A stretch of DNA of 64,000 bases. Origin: JBBATK01 sp044228685. GTDB lineage: Bacteria > Bacteroidota > Ignavibacteria > Kapaibacteriales > NICIL-2. The notes below the pieces were generated by a model. It made no database searches. It saw nothing but the letters and a program-made list of their open reading frames with translations, and was not told the origin of the DNA. The stretch spans positions 62,001 to 126,000 of the forward strand of contig JBGAUL010000004.1 of the NCBI GenBank assembly GCA_044228685.1, written 5' to 3'. Shown in pieces: positions 28,901 through 37,215 of this stretch; within the stretch, counting starts at the first letter, position 1; every line of letters starts with the position of its first letter. Position numbers and translations under genes: made by a program.

Positions 28901-30168
28901 CGATCCGCGTTTCGCTCAAGAAGCGAGCGAAGTTGTTGAGGAGTGTAGTCAGGATGTTTCTCAAGAACAATAGCCAGCGCTGCTGCTACCATTGGTGAGG
29001 AGAATGATGTTCCGTTGACGGAATTTGTTCCGCCTCCGGGTACGCAGGTCACGATGTCTTGTCCGGGTGCGATGAGCGACAATTGCTGTCCATACGAACT
29101 GAACACCGCTCGACGTCCACTTTCATCGCTTGCACCAACACTGATGCACGAGAAATAGTCCGAAGGAAAATGCACGCCACTACCACCGGAGTTGCCGCTT
29201 GAAGCCACAATACAAACTCCATTTGCTGCGGCATAATTCATTGCGTCACGAACGATAGTAGACTGCACAATGTCGCCAAAGCTGCAGTTGACAATCTTTG
29301 CACCGTTGACACAAGCATACAACACCGCTGACGCTATATCATCTTCTTCAGCATTGCCTGTAGCATCGAATGCTCGCAATGCCATAACGCGGGAACCATA
29401 GGCGAGTCCGCTGATTCCCTTTCCGTTATCATGCTCAGCACCAATGACTCCCGCAACTGAAGTACCGTGACCAACCTCGTCGTAAGGAAATCCATCGCGC
29501 GCATTCCAATCACCGAGATTCTGTGCGGACTGATCAACGAAGTTGAAGCCAATCACATCATCGACAAATCCATTTCCGTCATTGTCGTTTCCGTCGATAT
29601 CACCACTTACGCCGTTCCGCGTTTCTGATTTAGGCCATGCTTCAAAAGTTCCATTGCCGTTAAGATCCTCGAGTGGATTGATCCAGAGTTGCTTGCGCAA
29701 GTCGGGATGTTCCCAATCAATACCGGTGTCTATACATCCCACGACTACGCCGCGTCCGGTGGCCTTTTGCCACACCTGCTCTGCACGCAAGGCATCCAAA
29801 GCCCATTGTTGAGCACGCAATGAATCCGTACTCGTTTGTGTTAGGATATGCATGCGATGAACGACTTCACAGTAGCTCAGCTCATAGCGCGATCTGATCT
29901 CGGCAATACGTTGCTCTGTTGATTTGCCCTGCGCCGGATTGACTATACACCACAAACGAATCTCCCGAAGAGCGGAGTTCCGTGGTGAATTCACAGCATC
30001 AAACTCAATTCTGCCTTGTTTCGGTCTGAAAAGTACATGTGCGTCTGTGTTTGCAGCCACAAATGCCTCCAGATCTTGCACTTTTTGGAATTTGACGCAT
30101 ATCTGCTGCGCTTGGATGGTGGAGCCAAGAACGATGCTACTGAGTACTACGAAAAGGAAACGACGCAT
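25900..30168 (-). CDS. Giant subtilisin-like (S8) protease with FG-GAP repeats and T9SS tail
   Basis: A 1422-residue secreted protease. Signal peptide (1-20, ending TIQA), prodomain, then an S8 domain with the triad Asp147 (GCIDTGIDW), His234 (GHGTSVAG) and Ser388 (NGTSFSSPM), plus oxyanion Asn326 (SSGNSGG). An Asp/Asn-rich insertion (DGNDNDGNGFVDD, about 191-205) looks calcium-binding. Further on come FG-GAP/VCBS-like units (DVDADGRPDVLAY, GDFDNDAKKEIGF, GDLDGNGTNELAF), a fibronectin-III-like segment and a C-terminal Por-sorting-like tail (GGSRLTNGVYIFTVITSDG). Likely exported by type IX secretion and attached or released at the surface. It shares a four-base overlap with the DUF2279 gene. 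Confidence 0.88.
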   Translation of the reverse strand: MRRFLFVVLSSIVLGSTIQAQQICVKFQKVQDLEAFVAANTDAHVLFRPKQGRIEFDAVNSPRNSALREIRLWCIVNPAQGKSTEQRIAEIRSRYELSYCEVVHRMHILTQTSTDSLRAQQWALDALRAEQVWQKATGRGVVVGCIDTGIDWEHPDLRKQLWINPLEDLNGNGTFEAWPKSETRNGVSGDIDGNDNDGNGFVDDVIGFNFVDQSAQNLGDWNARDGFPYDEVGHGTSVAGVIGAEHDNGKGISGLAYGSRVMALRAFDATGNAEEDDIASAVLYACVNGAKIVNCSFGDIVQSTIVRDAMNYAAANGVCIVASSGNSGGSGVHFPSDYFSCISVGASDESGRRAVFSSYGQQLSLIAPGQDIVTCVPGGGTNSVNGTSFSSPMVAAALAIVLEKHPDYTPQQLRSLLERNADRSDSLGWSPTKGAGVLNILAMLNSDDPGSIEFISPALDDSYNRAIVKTISVRAVVHDPMLASWLLQIAPGLNPTQWTLLDSSSTNVLQGAELKSLDCSSLKDTLYTLRLMLVLRNGRTIQRCTRFNILPAGIRVLSMQMTPIWRDQKRHVGLNIRTDRSCFLQAKLSQGSELAYAQSEHLGRDHFVLLPRLETARSAALRILIQTPQGDSLTIDSVVKFDNLSFNDTCFAPKSYRTPRLFLNPQSIDAANHRFIASDISTPQRVLCSYRLVNNKIQRVDSLMQPYFVRGLARDSVTNRWSCLVYSGGMTKVIELSDDGHFGATIFSDTEGQSLWASRYEDVDADGRPDVLAYRTGRFGFNKQGNAEQRSDAYELWSRRGASFQMTGQSEIESPPPADKNINLFSGPGGAVGDFDNDAKKEIGFTDADGDFQVAGWTGSAFKTEFISANGEDSDGGTEFTTEIDIDGDRHPEILSGYPSSSRANGDAEYSGSVWTFRLFKADSINRYRLIWQEQFSGVKYGKPYYNGVAAGHLDHRVGQELVLSLFPNIYVFTANDSNTSLVPMWYHAGAWSNSAMIGDLDGNGTNELAFTSQESDSTEWWEFNKPDSRLYPPSSFELRRQRDDSLRIFWPAVDKAKAYRVVLDVIDTQTGRAIEITRVIEEPMIRFRADTIYTVVRIQVCSLQDKNDASLDAQSRHQFFFMRPTVRLIDCVSDPREPSLLTAHFSSTVSDCHLQPAMLHLVPNNGSERLIQSLNIVDDSTVLLRVVGPTLSKGRYTLSIDSSVFDTQFPPVTGTVQMIINDSAISCCEVYMKRIVSVDEKSLTIEYNIPMTASALELTRYTVTQNLVLSNPSFADAAHTQVRFEFASATHPAARGFVYQISADTGVRSQSGASIHASSGNSLSWVYQVSSPSNAYAFPQPFRVNRDQILHFASIPYDAVVSVQTLDGIEIVRLRDRDANGGVAWNVDTEGGSRLTNGVYIFTVITSDGTESGPYKFSLER

Positions 30169-30461
30169 AATAGGAAAGTTCGTGAGACTGCAATATCCTC
30201 TTTTTCGCTCTTGCAGCGTGTCTATACTAACACGGGAAATGCGACAATAGTGTCCAAATCCTGGATTTTTTGCCGACTTTTTTGCTCTTTATCGAAAAAA
30301 TACTTGCTGAGTTGATGCTGCAAATTGTAGTTTTGGAAACCCTGAAAACTTTTTTGGTTTCCTGAGTGTATTTTTTGAAACTAAAAAACTTGGTGCTTCG
30401 TTCATGTGGCTCATTGAGCGAGATGTGAAGCAAAGCACATTAATACAGCATAGTATTTGAC
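30169..30461. other. AT-rich divergent intergenic region
   Basis: No gene is seen. The region is rich in A and T tracts and holds hairpin GGAAACC/GGTTTCC (30335-30341 and 30356-30362) and a TTTTTT/AAAAAA stem (about 30371-30388). It must carry the minus-strand promoter of the protease gene and the start of the efflux operon; TAGTATTTG at about 30451-30459 resembles the TAnnTTTG element with one extra base. Confidence 0.35.
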
Positions 30462-30579
30462 AACGGAAGAGGAACCGGAGGGGTGAAGCACCGGATAGTC
30501 ACCGAAGCACTCCCGTAAGACAATCTCTCACCAAAACAACCACCACAACGAGACTGTCCCCTTCGGTTCGTTTTCCGTT
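30462..30579 (+). ncRNA. Structured leader RNA candidate upstream of the RND efflux operon
   Basis: Two separated segments pair extensively: AACGGAA (30462-30468) with TTCCGTT (30573-30579), then a 3x3 internal loop, then GAACCGGAGGGG (30472-30483) with CCCCTTCGGTTC (30558-30569), 12 pairs with one G-U. Inside, GACAaTCTC pairs with GAGAcTGTC with one mismatch. GGGGTG can alternatively pair with CACTCC or CACC within the loop, giving mutually exclusive folds. The outer stem begins right after a promoter-like TAGTATTTG, so RNA could start at the stem. A weak terminator-like hairpin follows at 30611-30633. I do not recognise a known riboswitch class. Confidence 0.5.
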
Positions 30580-30610
30580 CTTGATTTGACAGCAAGTATT
30601 CGACTCATAC

Positions 30611-30633
30611 ACCTGATTGGATCGCAGGTTTTT
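30611..30633 (+). terminator. Possible attenuator hairpin ahead of tolC
   Basis: ACCTG (30611-30615) pairs with CAGGT (30625-30629), possibly extended by AT/AT inside, followed directly by a run of five T. The stem is short, so alone it is weak evidence, but its place between a structured RNA and the tolC start suits conditional termination. Confidence 0.35.
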
Positions 30634-30677
30634 AGTGTGAGCGCGCTCTGAAATTGTTCATTATAACTGCACGGCTT

Positions 30678-32000
30678 ATGACTTTCGTTCGTACGATTTG
30701 TTTCCTCGTTTCTAGTGCCCTTCTCACCGTATTCGCGAGCGCTCAAACGCAACAGTTGTCGTTGGAAGACGCAATTAGTCGTTCGTTGGAAAGCAGCAAG
30801 ACTCTTCACATCTCTGATGCAAAGGTCCGTCAGGCTCAAGCAAAGGTTGATGAAAGCTCTGCAAACAAGCTTCCAACGCTTCGTCTGCAGGGATCATACA
30901 CACGACTCAGCGATGTTGGTCCGTCACAATTTGACAATCCCTTTTCACCGGGTCAGAAGATCGTGTTGCAACAAGCCATCTTAGACAATTATCAATTCAA
31001 TCTCACAGCGTCACAAGTGCTCTTCGCAGGAATGCGTTTGGATGCAGCAAAAGATGCGGCTGAGTTCAGTCGTCAAGCTTCGCAACAAGATGTCGTGAAC
31101 GACAAGCTCAGCGTACGTTACAACACAACCGTTGTCTATTGGACTCTTTACAAAGCACAACAACTCAGAAATTCAGTTCAAGAATCAGTCAAGCAACTCG
31201 ACGCACGTGTTCGCGATGCTCAGAACTTGCTCAAGGCAGGAATGATCACAAACAACGAACTCTTGAAGCTTCAGGTACAACTTTCGAATACAAAAGTTCA
31301 AGTGTTGGATATGGATCAACAGATCTCGGCAATGATGGTTAACCTGAACAATCTTCTGGGAACGCCATTGACCAGTGTATATGAACTCACAACTGCGCCA
31401 CGAACAGGTGCAAGTGTCCCGGCTGCAGTTGGTGAAGACATCCAAGACGCACAGAAGAAGCGTCCTGATGTGTTGGCAAACATGTATCGCATTCAAGCAG
31501 CTGACAAGAGCATTGACATTGCACAGGGCGGTTGGTATCCACAAGTATCAGCCACAGCTTCATACCTCTATGCTAATCCTAACGCCAGAATATTCCCAAG
31601 TCATGCAGAATTCGATGGCACTTGGTCACTTGGTGTTAATCTCCAATGGGATCTCTGGAATTGGATGCTACCTGCTCATCAAGCTGAACAAGCACGTGCT
31701 CAGAAGTATCAAGCTGAGGAAGGTCTGTCGATGCTTCGTGACGGCATCGCGGTTGAAGCAACGCAGAATTATGTAGCTCTGAAGCCAGCAGTCGAACGCG
31801 TGAGCGTCGCCGACGAAGCTGTTCAACAAGCAAACGAGAATAATGCAACGACAGCAAATCGCTACAAGGCCGGAACGGCAACAGCAACAGAAGTTATTGA
31901 GTCGGAAACGCTCTTGCTTCAAGCAAAGGTTAACAAGATCAATGCAGTTGTTGACTATGAATTAGCCATCGCGAAACTGAATCGTTCACTAGGCAAATAA
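30678..32000 (+). CDS. TolC-family outer-membrane efflux channel
   Basis: A 440-residue outer-membrane factor. The ATG at 30678 gives a signal peptide (MTFVRTICFLVSSALLTVFA then SA); an upstream TTG at 30654 is less likely. The mature chain opens with LSLEDAISRSLESSKTL and has two similar halves of long helices plus barrel strands (SANKLPTLRLQGSYTRLSD and GGWYPQVSATASYLY), as in TolC/OprM proteins. It is followed by a membrane-fusion protein and an RND pump, so it should form the outer exit duct of that tripartite pump. Confidence 0.93.
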   Translation: MTFVRTICFLVSSALLTVFASAQTQQLSLEDAISRSLESSKTLHISDAKVRQAQAKVDESSANKLPTLRLQGSYTRLSDVGPSQFDNPFSPGQKIVLQQAILDNYQFNLTASQVLFAGMRLDAAKDAAEFSRQASQQDVVNDKLSVRYNTTVVYWTLYKAQQLRNSVQESVKQLDARVRDAQNLLKAGMITNNELLKLQVQLSNTKVQVLDMDQQISAMMVNLNNLLGTPLTSVYELTTAPRTGASVPAAVGEDIQDAQKKRPDVLANMYRIQAADKSIDIAQGGWYPQVSATASYLYANPNARIFPSHAEFDGTWSLGVNLQWDLWNWMLPAHQAEQARAQKYQAEEGLSMLRDGIAVEATQNYVALKPAVERVSVADEAVQQANENNATTANRYKAGTATATEVIESETLLLQAKVNKINAVVDYELAIAKLNRSLGK

Positions 32001-32076
32001 GAAATAGGCTGATACTCCGGAACGAAGGACGGAGTGTCGTGTACACCACAACCGTAGAATTAACTCATAAGGAAAG

Positions 32077-33141
32077 ATGATGAAGAAAGTCCTTTGGATC
32101 ATTGCGTCCATCGTCGTAATCGGCGGAATTGTCGCCATACTCGCCAACAACAAAAAGAAGATCGAAGACAAGAACGCGAACAACATCGTTCAGAAAGTAT
32201 TTCCGGTGAAGTCAGCTCCGGTTGAGGAATTGCAGCTGCATACAACCTTGAGTTTGATTGGTACCGTGATTGGCAATAACGACGTCAACGTAACGGCTGA
32301 AGTTACCGGTCGCGTCACCAAGTGCTTGATCAAGGTTGGTCAGCATGTGAATGCAGGCGACTTGTTGTTTCAAATTGATGACGAAGTGCGTCTTGCTCAA
32401 CTGAAAACAGCTGAAGCAAACTTCGACAAGGCACAAAAAGACAGTGCTCGCACACGTTTCTTGGTCAGCGAAAAGAGCATGTCGGCGGCACAATGGGATC
32501 AGATTGATCTTCAATACAAACTCGCTGAGCAACAACTCGTTCTTGCTCGTCGTGCCTACAACGACACACGCATTAAGGCACCAATCAGCGGAGTTGTTAC
32601 AGCACGTATGATTGACGTTGGTGCAATGGTCAACAACGTTCAGAACGGAACCATTGTTTGCAACATCGTTGACATTTCAAAGGTGAAGGTAAAGCTTCAA
32701 GTAGCTGAGCGCGACGTTGTTGTTTTGAAAGAAGGCGACGTTGTAGATGTGAACACTGAAGTTTTCCCTGGCGAGAACTTTAAGGGAACGATTACAAGCA
32801 TCGGTGCTAAAGGTGATGAAGCTCACACCTATCCTGTCGAAGTCACAATCACCAACAACTCCAAGAACCAACTACGTCCGGGCATGTTTGCTCGCGTTGC
32901 ATTCAATCACGAACAACTCAGCGCTTCGCTGGTTATTCCTCGTGAAGCAATCGTTGGTTCAGTTCGCGATGCACACGTCTATGTTGTTGAAAGCGGCGTC
33001 GCTCACCTTCGTGCTGTCGTACTTGGCGAAGACAACAACGGCAAGATCCGCGTCGTTTCAGGATTGAAGAGCGGTGAATCAGTGGTTGTGGTCGGACAGA
33101 ACACAATAGCTGACGGAGCTTCTGTTTCTGTTGCACAATAA
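32077..33141 (+). CDS. RND efflux periplasmic adaptor (membrane fusion protein)
   Basis: A 354-residue HlyD/AcrA-type adaptor. It is anchored by one N-terminal membrane helix (VLWIIASIVVIGGIVAILA) and lacks a lipobox. Order of parts: lipoyl half (VTAEVTGRVTKCLIKVGQHV with NAGDLLFQID), a helical hairpin (about 110-160), second lipoyl half (IKAPISGVVTARMIDVGAMV), beta-barrel and membrane-proximal domains (LRPGMFARVAF, VIPREAIVG). AAGGAAAG precedes the start. It bridges the TolC-like channel and the RND pump encoded on either side. Confidence 0.94.
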   Translation: MMKKVLWIIASIVVIGGIVAILANNKKKIEDKNANNIVQKVFPVKSAPVEELQLHTTLSLIGTVIGNNDVNVTAEVTGRVTKCLIKVGQHVNAGDLLFQIDDEVRLAQLKTAEANFDKAQKDSARTRFLVSEKSMSAAQWDQIDLQYKLAEQQLVLARRAYNDTRIKAPISGVVTARMIDVGAMVNNVQNGTIVCNIVDISKVKVKLQVAERDVVVLKEGDVVDVNTEVFPGENFKGTITSIGAKGDEAHTYPVEVTITNNSKNQLRPGMFARVAFNHEQLSASLVIPREAIVGSVRDAHVYVVESGVAHLRAVVLGEDNNGKIRVVSGLKSGESVVVVGQNTIADGASVSVAQ

Positions 33142-33222
33142 TACTCTCTCACCTTCCACCACCGGTGGAGAGCGCGTCCGGTTCGGGATTCTCAACCAGG
33201 TCCAATCACTTTAGCCACAACT

Positions 33223-36200
33223 ATGACACTGACAGAACTTGCAATTAAAAGACCGTCGCTGATCGTGGTTCTATTTGCCATCCTTGGCATTCTGGGACTC
33301 TACGGTTACTCACAATTGAATTATAACCTTCTTCCAAAATTCAGTCCGCCCTACGTAACGATTACAACAGTATATCCCGGTGCAGCTCCTCAGGAAATCG
33401 AGACCACCGTTTCGAAGATTATTGAGGATGCTATCTCGGGTCTGGACAAAGTAAACGCCATCATCACCGTTTCCAACGAGAACTACTCGCAAGTTCAAAT
33501 CGAGTTCAGCAACACTGCAAAAACAGAGAACTCTGTGCAGGATGTTATTCGCGCTGTGAATCAGGTCAAAGGCGCATTGCCGACCGGATGTAAGGAACCG
33601 GTGGTAACGAAGTTCTCGCCGGATGAGATTCCGATTGTTCGTATGGGTGCAACCTCATCACTTTCTCCTCGCGACTTTTATCAATACGTCCAAGACTTCA
33701 TTAAGCCTGAACTCACGAAAATCCCTGGCGTCGGTAATGTGTTTATAGCCGGTGGACACCAACGTGAAATCCGCGTCAATCTTGACGCAGCAAAGATTCA
33801 ATCATATGGTTTGTCTCTGAACACAATACAGCAAGCCGTCGTCAATTCAAACCTCGACTTCCCTACCGGTAACATTAAGGAGACCGGGAATCAGTACACC
33901 GTGCGTATTGCCGGTAAGTACACAAGCGTGGATGAATTGGCTAACCTCGTTGTTGGTCGCTCACGCGCCGGCGGCGAAGTAAAGCTCAAGGATATCGGTT
34001 CTGTGGTTGATGGCGAGATGGAAATCTCAACCTACAGTCGTATTAATGGTCTTGAGAACATTGGTATCAGCATCCAAAAGCAGAACGACGCTAACGCGGT
34101 AGAAGTATCTAAGCTCGTACGCAAGAAAGTTGCAGAGTTGATTGAGCGCCACAAGGACATCGCGCTTAATCTTGATATAGCAGTTGACTCGTCAGAGTTT
34201 ACACTCGAGGCTGCTAACTCAGTAAAGTTCGACCTCATGCTTGCGATCTTCATCGTTGCACTTGTGATGTTGCTGTTCCTGCACAGCCTCAGAAACTCCC
34301 TCATCGTCATGATTGCCATCCCGGCCTCATTGGTCTCAACCTTGGTTGGTATCTGGGCTTTTGGCTTCTCATTGAATTTGATGACGCTGTTGGGATTATC
34401 GCTTGTGATCGGGATTCTCGTGGACGACTCGATCGTGGTCTTGGAGAATATCTATCACCATTTGGAACGAGGCGAGGACAAAGTAGGTGCTTCCATTCGT
34501 GGTCGTAATGAGATTGGATTCGCAGCTCTTTCCATCACCATGGTGGACGTTGCGGTGTTCCTTCCACTTTCGCTTGTGAGCGGTATTGTTGGTAACATCA
34601 TGCGAGAATTTGCTCTCGTGGTTGTTATCTCAACCTTATTCTCACTGCTTGTATCCTTTACAATTACACCAATTCTCGCATCACGCTTTGCAAAGCTCGA
34701 GCAGCTCACAAAGGGTACGCTCATGGGTCGCATCGCTCTTGGCTTCAACGCATGGTTCAAGCGCGTTGAAGTTGGCTACGCAAATCTGATTGGTATTGTG
34801 CTTCGCAGTGGTTGGTCAATTGCAGCGGTCATCATCTTAAGTCTTGCCAGCTCGATGGTTGTTCCGGGCTTACTCTTTGGTCTAAAGCTGATCAATCAAG
34901 AGTTTATCACCCAAGCCGACCGTGGTGAGTTTGCTGTAACGGTTGAGTTGCCTCCTAGCACCAACGTCGATGAGACTAATGCAAGAGCTCTTCAGATTGA
35001 GTCCTATATCAACTCACTTCCTGAAAAGCACCGCGTTATCAGTAGCGTCGGAACATTTTCAAATGCGTTCCTTGGTGCACAGACTCAGAACAACATTGCT
35101 GAGTTCAACGTAGCTCTCGTACCGGCTAAGGAGCGTAAGCGCTCAACTGAGCAAGTTGGAAATGCCATTAAAGGTTATGTGATGGCAATACCCGGTGCTA
35201 AAGTGCGTGTGAATCCGATTGGCATTTTTGGTTCGGCTAATGATAGTCCGGTTCAAGTCATCGTCAGTGGTGCGGATCGCGATCAGGTTATGCAAGCCGG
35301 TCACATTGTTTACGATTCGCTCAAAGCAATGACCGGAACAACAGACGTTCGTATGTCGAGCGAAGAAGGAAAGTTTGAAACACGCGTCGAGATTGATCGC
35401 GAAAAGCTCTCGGCTTTGGGTCTCAGTGTTGGTGAAGTCGGCTCTGCTTTGAGTATCGCTGTCCAAGGTAATGACGACGCAAAGTACCGCGTTGGAACGA
35501 CAGAGTATCCGATTCGTGTTCGTTTGAGCGATGCTGATCGTCATAACATTCAGACCATTGGTGATTTGACGATTACAAACCGTCAAGGACAACAAGTCGC
35601 GTTGAAGCAATTCTCCAATATGGCTCTCTCAACCAGCACCACGAAGCTTGAACGTCGTGAACGTATTCCAAGCGTTCGCATCATGGCGCGGCCTGTTGGT
35701 AAAGGTGCCGGTAATATTGCAAACGAGTTGGATATCATTCTGAAGAACAAGCTGCCAAAGGGCGTAAGCTACTATTACTACGGAGACGTAAAGAATCAAC
35801 GTGAAGGTTTCGGCGACATGGGAATTGCGATGCTTGGAGGATTGCTCTTCGTGTATCTGATCATGGTCGCGCTCTACGATTCCTACATGTACCCATTGGT
35901 GAACCTCTTCTCCGTATTCGTGGCACCGCTTGGAGCATTCCTCGCACTTGCACTGTCGATGCGCTCAATGTCGATTTTCACCATGCTTGGTTTGATCATG
36001 CTCATTGGTCTTGTAATGAAGAATTCAATTCTTCTTGTGGACCGAGCGAATCAAAATCGACGAGAAAAGAATATGAGTTTGAAGGAGGCCCTGATGGAAG
36101 CCGGCGAGGTTCGTCTTCGTCCAATCGTCATGACAACAGTTGCCATGATCTTTGGTATGTTCCCTATCGCTTTCAGCCAAAGTGCAGGTAGTGAGTGGAA

Positions 36201-36396
36201 ATCAGGTCTGGCATTCGCGCTTATCGGTGGTTTGACCAGCTCATTGTTCTTTACGCTGGTTCTTATCCCGTCAGTGTACTACGTGTTTGCACGCGTGAAG
36301 GAAATTTTAACGGATCTACTCTTCAGACGAGGAACGAAAAACGACGATGGCATTAATTTCGAGACATTGACAGCCTCATCTGATCTCAGTCTCTAG
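33223..36396 (+). CDS. RND-family multidrug/solute efflux pump, inner membrane subunit
   Basis: A 1057-residue proton-driven pump of the AcrB/MexF-type hydrophobe/amphiphile family. It starts MTLTELAIKRPSLIVVLFAI, has the two large periplasmic loops, and a TM4 proton relay with the Asp pair in IGILVDDSIVVLENIYHHLE. The second repeat carries LIMLIGLVMKNSILLVD and RLRPIVMTTVAMIFGMFPIA. Length and the duplicated 12-helix layout are normal. Substrate cannot be deduced. Third gene of the tolC-MFP-RND operon, ended by the hairpin at 36412-36441. Confidence 0.95.
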   Translation: MTLTELAIKRPSLIVVLFAILGILGLYGYSQLNYNLLPKFSPPYVTITTVYPGAAPQEIETTVSKIIEDAISGLDKVNAIITVSNENYSQVQIEFSNTAKTENSVQDVIRAVNQVKGALPTGCKEPVVTKFSPDEIPIVRMGATSSLSPRDFYQYVQDFIKPELTKIPGVGNVFIAGGHQREIRVNLDAAKIQSYGLSLNTIQQAVVNSNLDFPTGNIKETGNQYTVRIAGKYTSVDELANLVVGRSRAGGEVKLKDIGSVVDGEMEISTYSRINGLENIGISIQKQNDANAVEVSKLVRKKVAELIERHKDIALNLDIAVDSSEFTLEAANSVKFDLMLAIFIVALVMLLFLHSLRNSLIVMIAIPASLVSTLVGIWAFGFSLNLMTLLGLSLVIGILVDDSIVVLENIYHHLERGEDKVGASIRGRNEIGFAALSITMVDVAVFLPLSLVSGIVGNIMREFALVVVISTLFSLLVSFTITPILASRFAKLEQLTKGTLMGRIALGFNAWFKRVEVGYANLIGIVLRSGWSIAAVIILSLASSMVVPGLLFGLKLINQEFITQADRGEFAVTVELPPSTNVDETNARALQIESYINSLPEKHRVISSVGTFSNAFLGAQTQNNIAEFNVALVPAKERKRSTEQVGNAIKGYVMAIPGAKVRVNPIGIFGSANDSPVQVIVSGADRDQVMQAGHIVYDSLKAMTGTTDVRMSSEEGKFETRVEIDREKLSALGLSVGEVGSALSIAVQGNDDAKYRVGTTEYPIRVRLSDADRHNIQTIGDLTITNRQGQQVALKQFSNMALSTSTTKLERRERIPSVRIMARPVGKGAGNIANELDIILKNKLPKGVSYYYYGDVKNQREGFGDMGIAMLGGLLFVYLIMVALYDSYMYPLVNLFSVFVAPLGAFLALALSMRSMSIFTMLGLIMLIGLVMKNSILLVDRANQNRREKNMSLKEALMEAGEVRLRPIVMTTVAMIFGMFPIAFSQSAGSEWKSGLAFALIGGLTSSLFFTLVLIPSVYYVFARVKEILTDLLFRRGTKNDDGINFETLTASSDLSL

Positions 36397-36411
36397 AACA
36401 CATTTATCTTG

Positions 36412-36441
36412 AACCCGCGGTGCAATCAAACGCCGCGGGTT
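36412..36441. terminator. Shared convergent terminator between RND pump and queE
   Basis: AACCCGCGG (36412-36420) pairs perfectly with CCGCGGGTT (36433-36441) across a 12-base loop. It follows the RND stop by 15 bases and overlaps the queE stop codon (36426-36428). The T tract is short on both sides. Confidence 0.65.
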
Positions 36442-37139
36442 TCGGGATGCCAAATGAACTTGTGCAGTTGAATCTGCATTCTCACCCCAAGATTATCCTC
36501 CAAAATCCTCTCCGCTAATCGCTGCGCATCCATCAAACCAAAGGCTGGTGAGAATAGGACTGCTGCACAACGCGATACACATCCTGAGCTTCGCACTAGA
36601 TCTCGCGCAAATTCATAGTCACGATCTGAAGCAATAACGAACTTCAACTCGTCATGCGGACGCAAGTGAGCAATCTGCTCTTGATTTAAACTCTGCATAC
36701 GCGAATCAGGACACTTGATATCGATGATGCGAATGACACGTTCATCGACAAAGCGAGTGTCAACATGACCCCCAGTTTCAATTGCCACAGTATAACCTTG
36801 ATTGCACAGTTCTGTCATCAAGGGATAAATGCTCTCTTGCTCCAGCGGCTCACCACCACTGAACTCGACGAATTGACATGGATAAGACTTCACCCGCTCC
36901 ACTATCTCACCAAGTGTCATCCATTCGCCGCCTGTCTTGTGATCAAGTGCATACTTCGTGTCGCACCAAACGCATCGCAGGGTGCAGCCTTGCAAGCGAA
37001 CAAATACACAGGGCACGCCTGCTCGGAGTCCTTCGCCTTGAATGGAATAGAAAATCTCGTTGATGTACAATCGCGTCGACGCATCGTAAGGCTGTCGACT
37101 AGTCGCTTCCGTGGGCTGTATGATCTTGTTTGTAGACAT
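36426..37139 (-). CDS. queE: 7-carboxy-7-deazaguanine synthase
   Basis: A 237-residue radical SAM enzyme of the queuosine pathway, converting carboxytetrahydropterin to carboxydeazaguanine. It has the radical SAM cluster as Cys52-x3-Cys56-x2-Cys59 (GCTLRCVWCDT), the usual NEIFYSIQGEG opening and FVEFSGGEPL. It ends in IQLHKFIWHPETRGV, also typical. A TATTTTTG promoter element lies seven bases ahead of the ATG, so its mRNA leader would be extremely short. No other que genes are in the window. Confidence 0.94.
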   Translation of the reverse strand: MSTNKIIQPTEATSRQPYDASTRLYINEIFYSIQGEGLRAGVPCVFVRLQGCTLRCVWCDTKYALDHKTGGEWMTLGEIVERVKSYPCQFVEFSGGEPLEQESIYPLMTELCNQGYTVAIETGGHVDTRFVDERVIRIIDIKCPDSRMQSLNQEQIAHLRPHDELKFVIASDRDYEFARDLVRSSGCVSRCAAVLFSPAFGLMDAQRLAERILEDNLGVRMQIQLHKFIWHPETRGV

Positions 37140-37146
37140 AAGAGTT

Positions 37147-37154
37147 CAAAAATA
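37147..37154 (-). promoter_or_regulatory. TAnnTTTG promoter element for queE
   Basis: On the minus strand TATTTTTG ends seven bases before the queE ATG. If transcription starts the usual few bases after the box, the mRNA is nearly leaderless. A TTG lies 24 bases upstream of the box. Confidence 0.55.
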
Positions 37155-37215
37155 CAACACTCTCAGGCCAGAAGAATGCAAGGTCTAGAGCAGACTAAAT
37201 TCAACCTGCGCAGAC

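Noticed and set aside
30484..30519. A tiny GTG-started frame inside the leader RNA, directly after GGAGGG
   Set aside because: The SD-like GGAGGG touches the start codon with no spacing, the frame has only eleven codons, and the same bases are used in the long-range RNA stem.
30462..30579. Resemblance of part of the leader RNA to a TPP riboswitch (CCGGATA near CACCG)
   Set aside because: The CTGAGA box and the usual thi-box order are missing, and the neighbouring genes are efflux genes; no match to a known aptamer was supportable.
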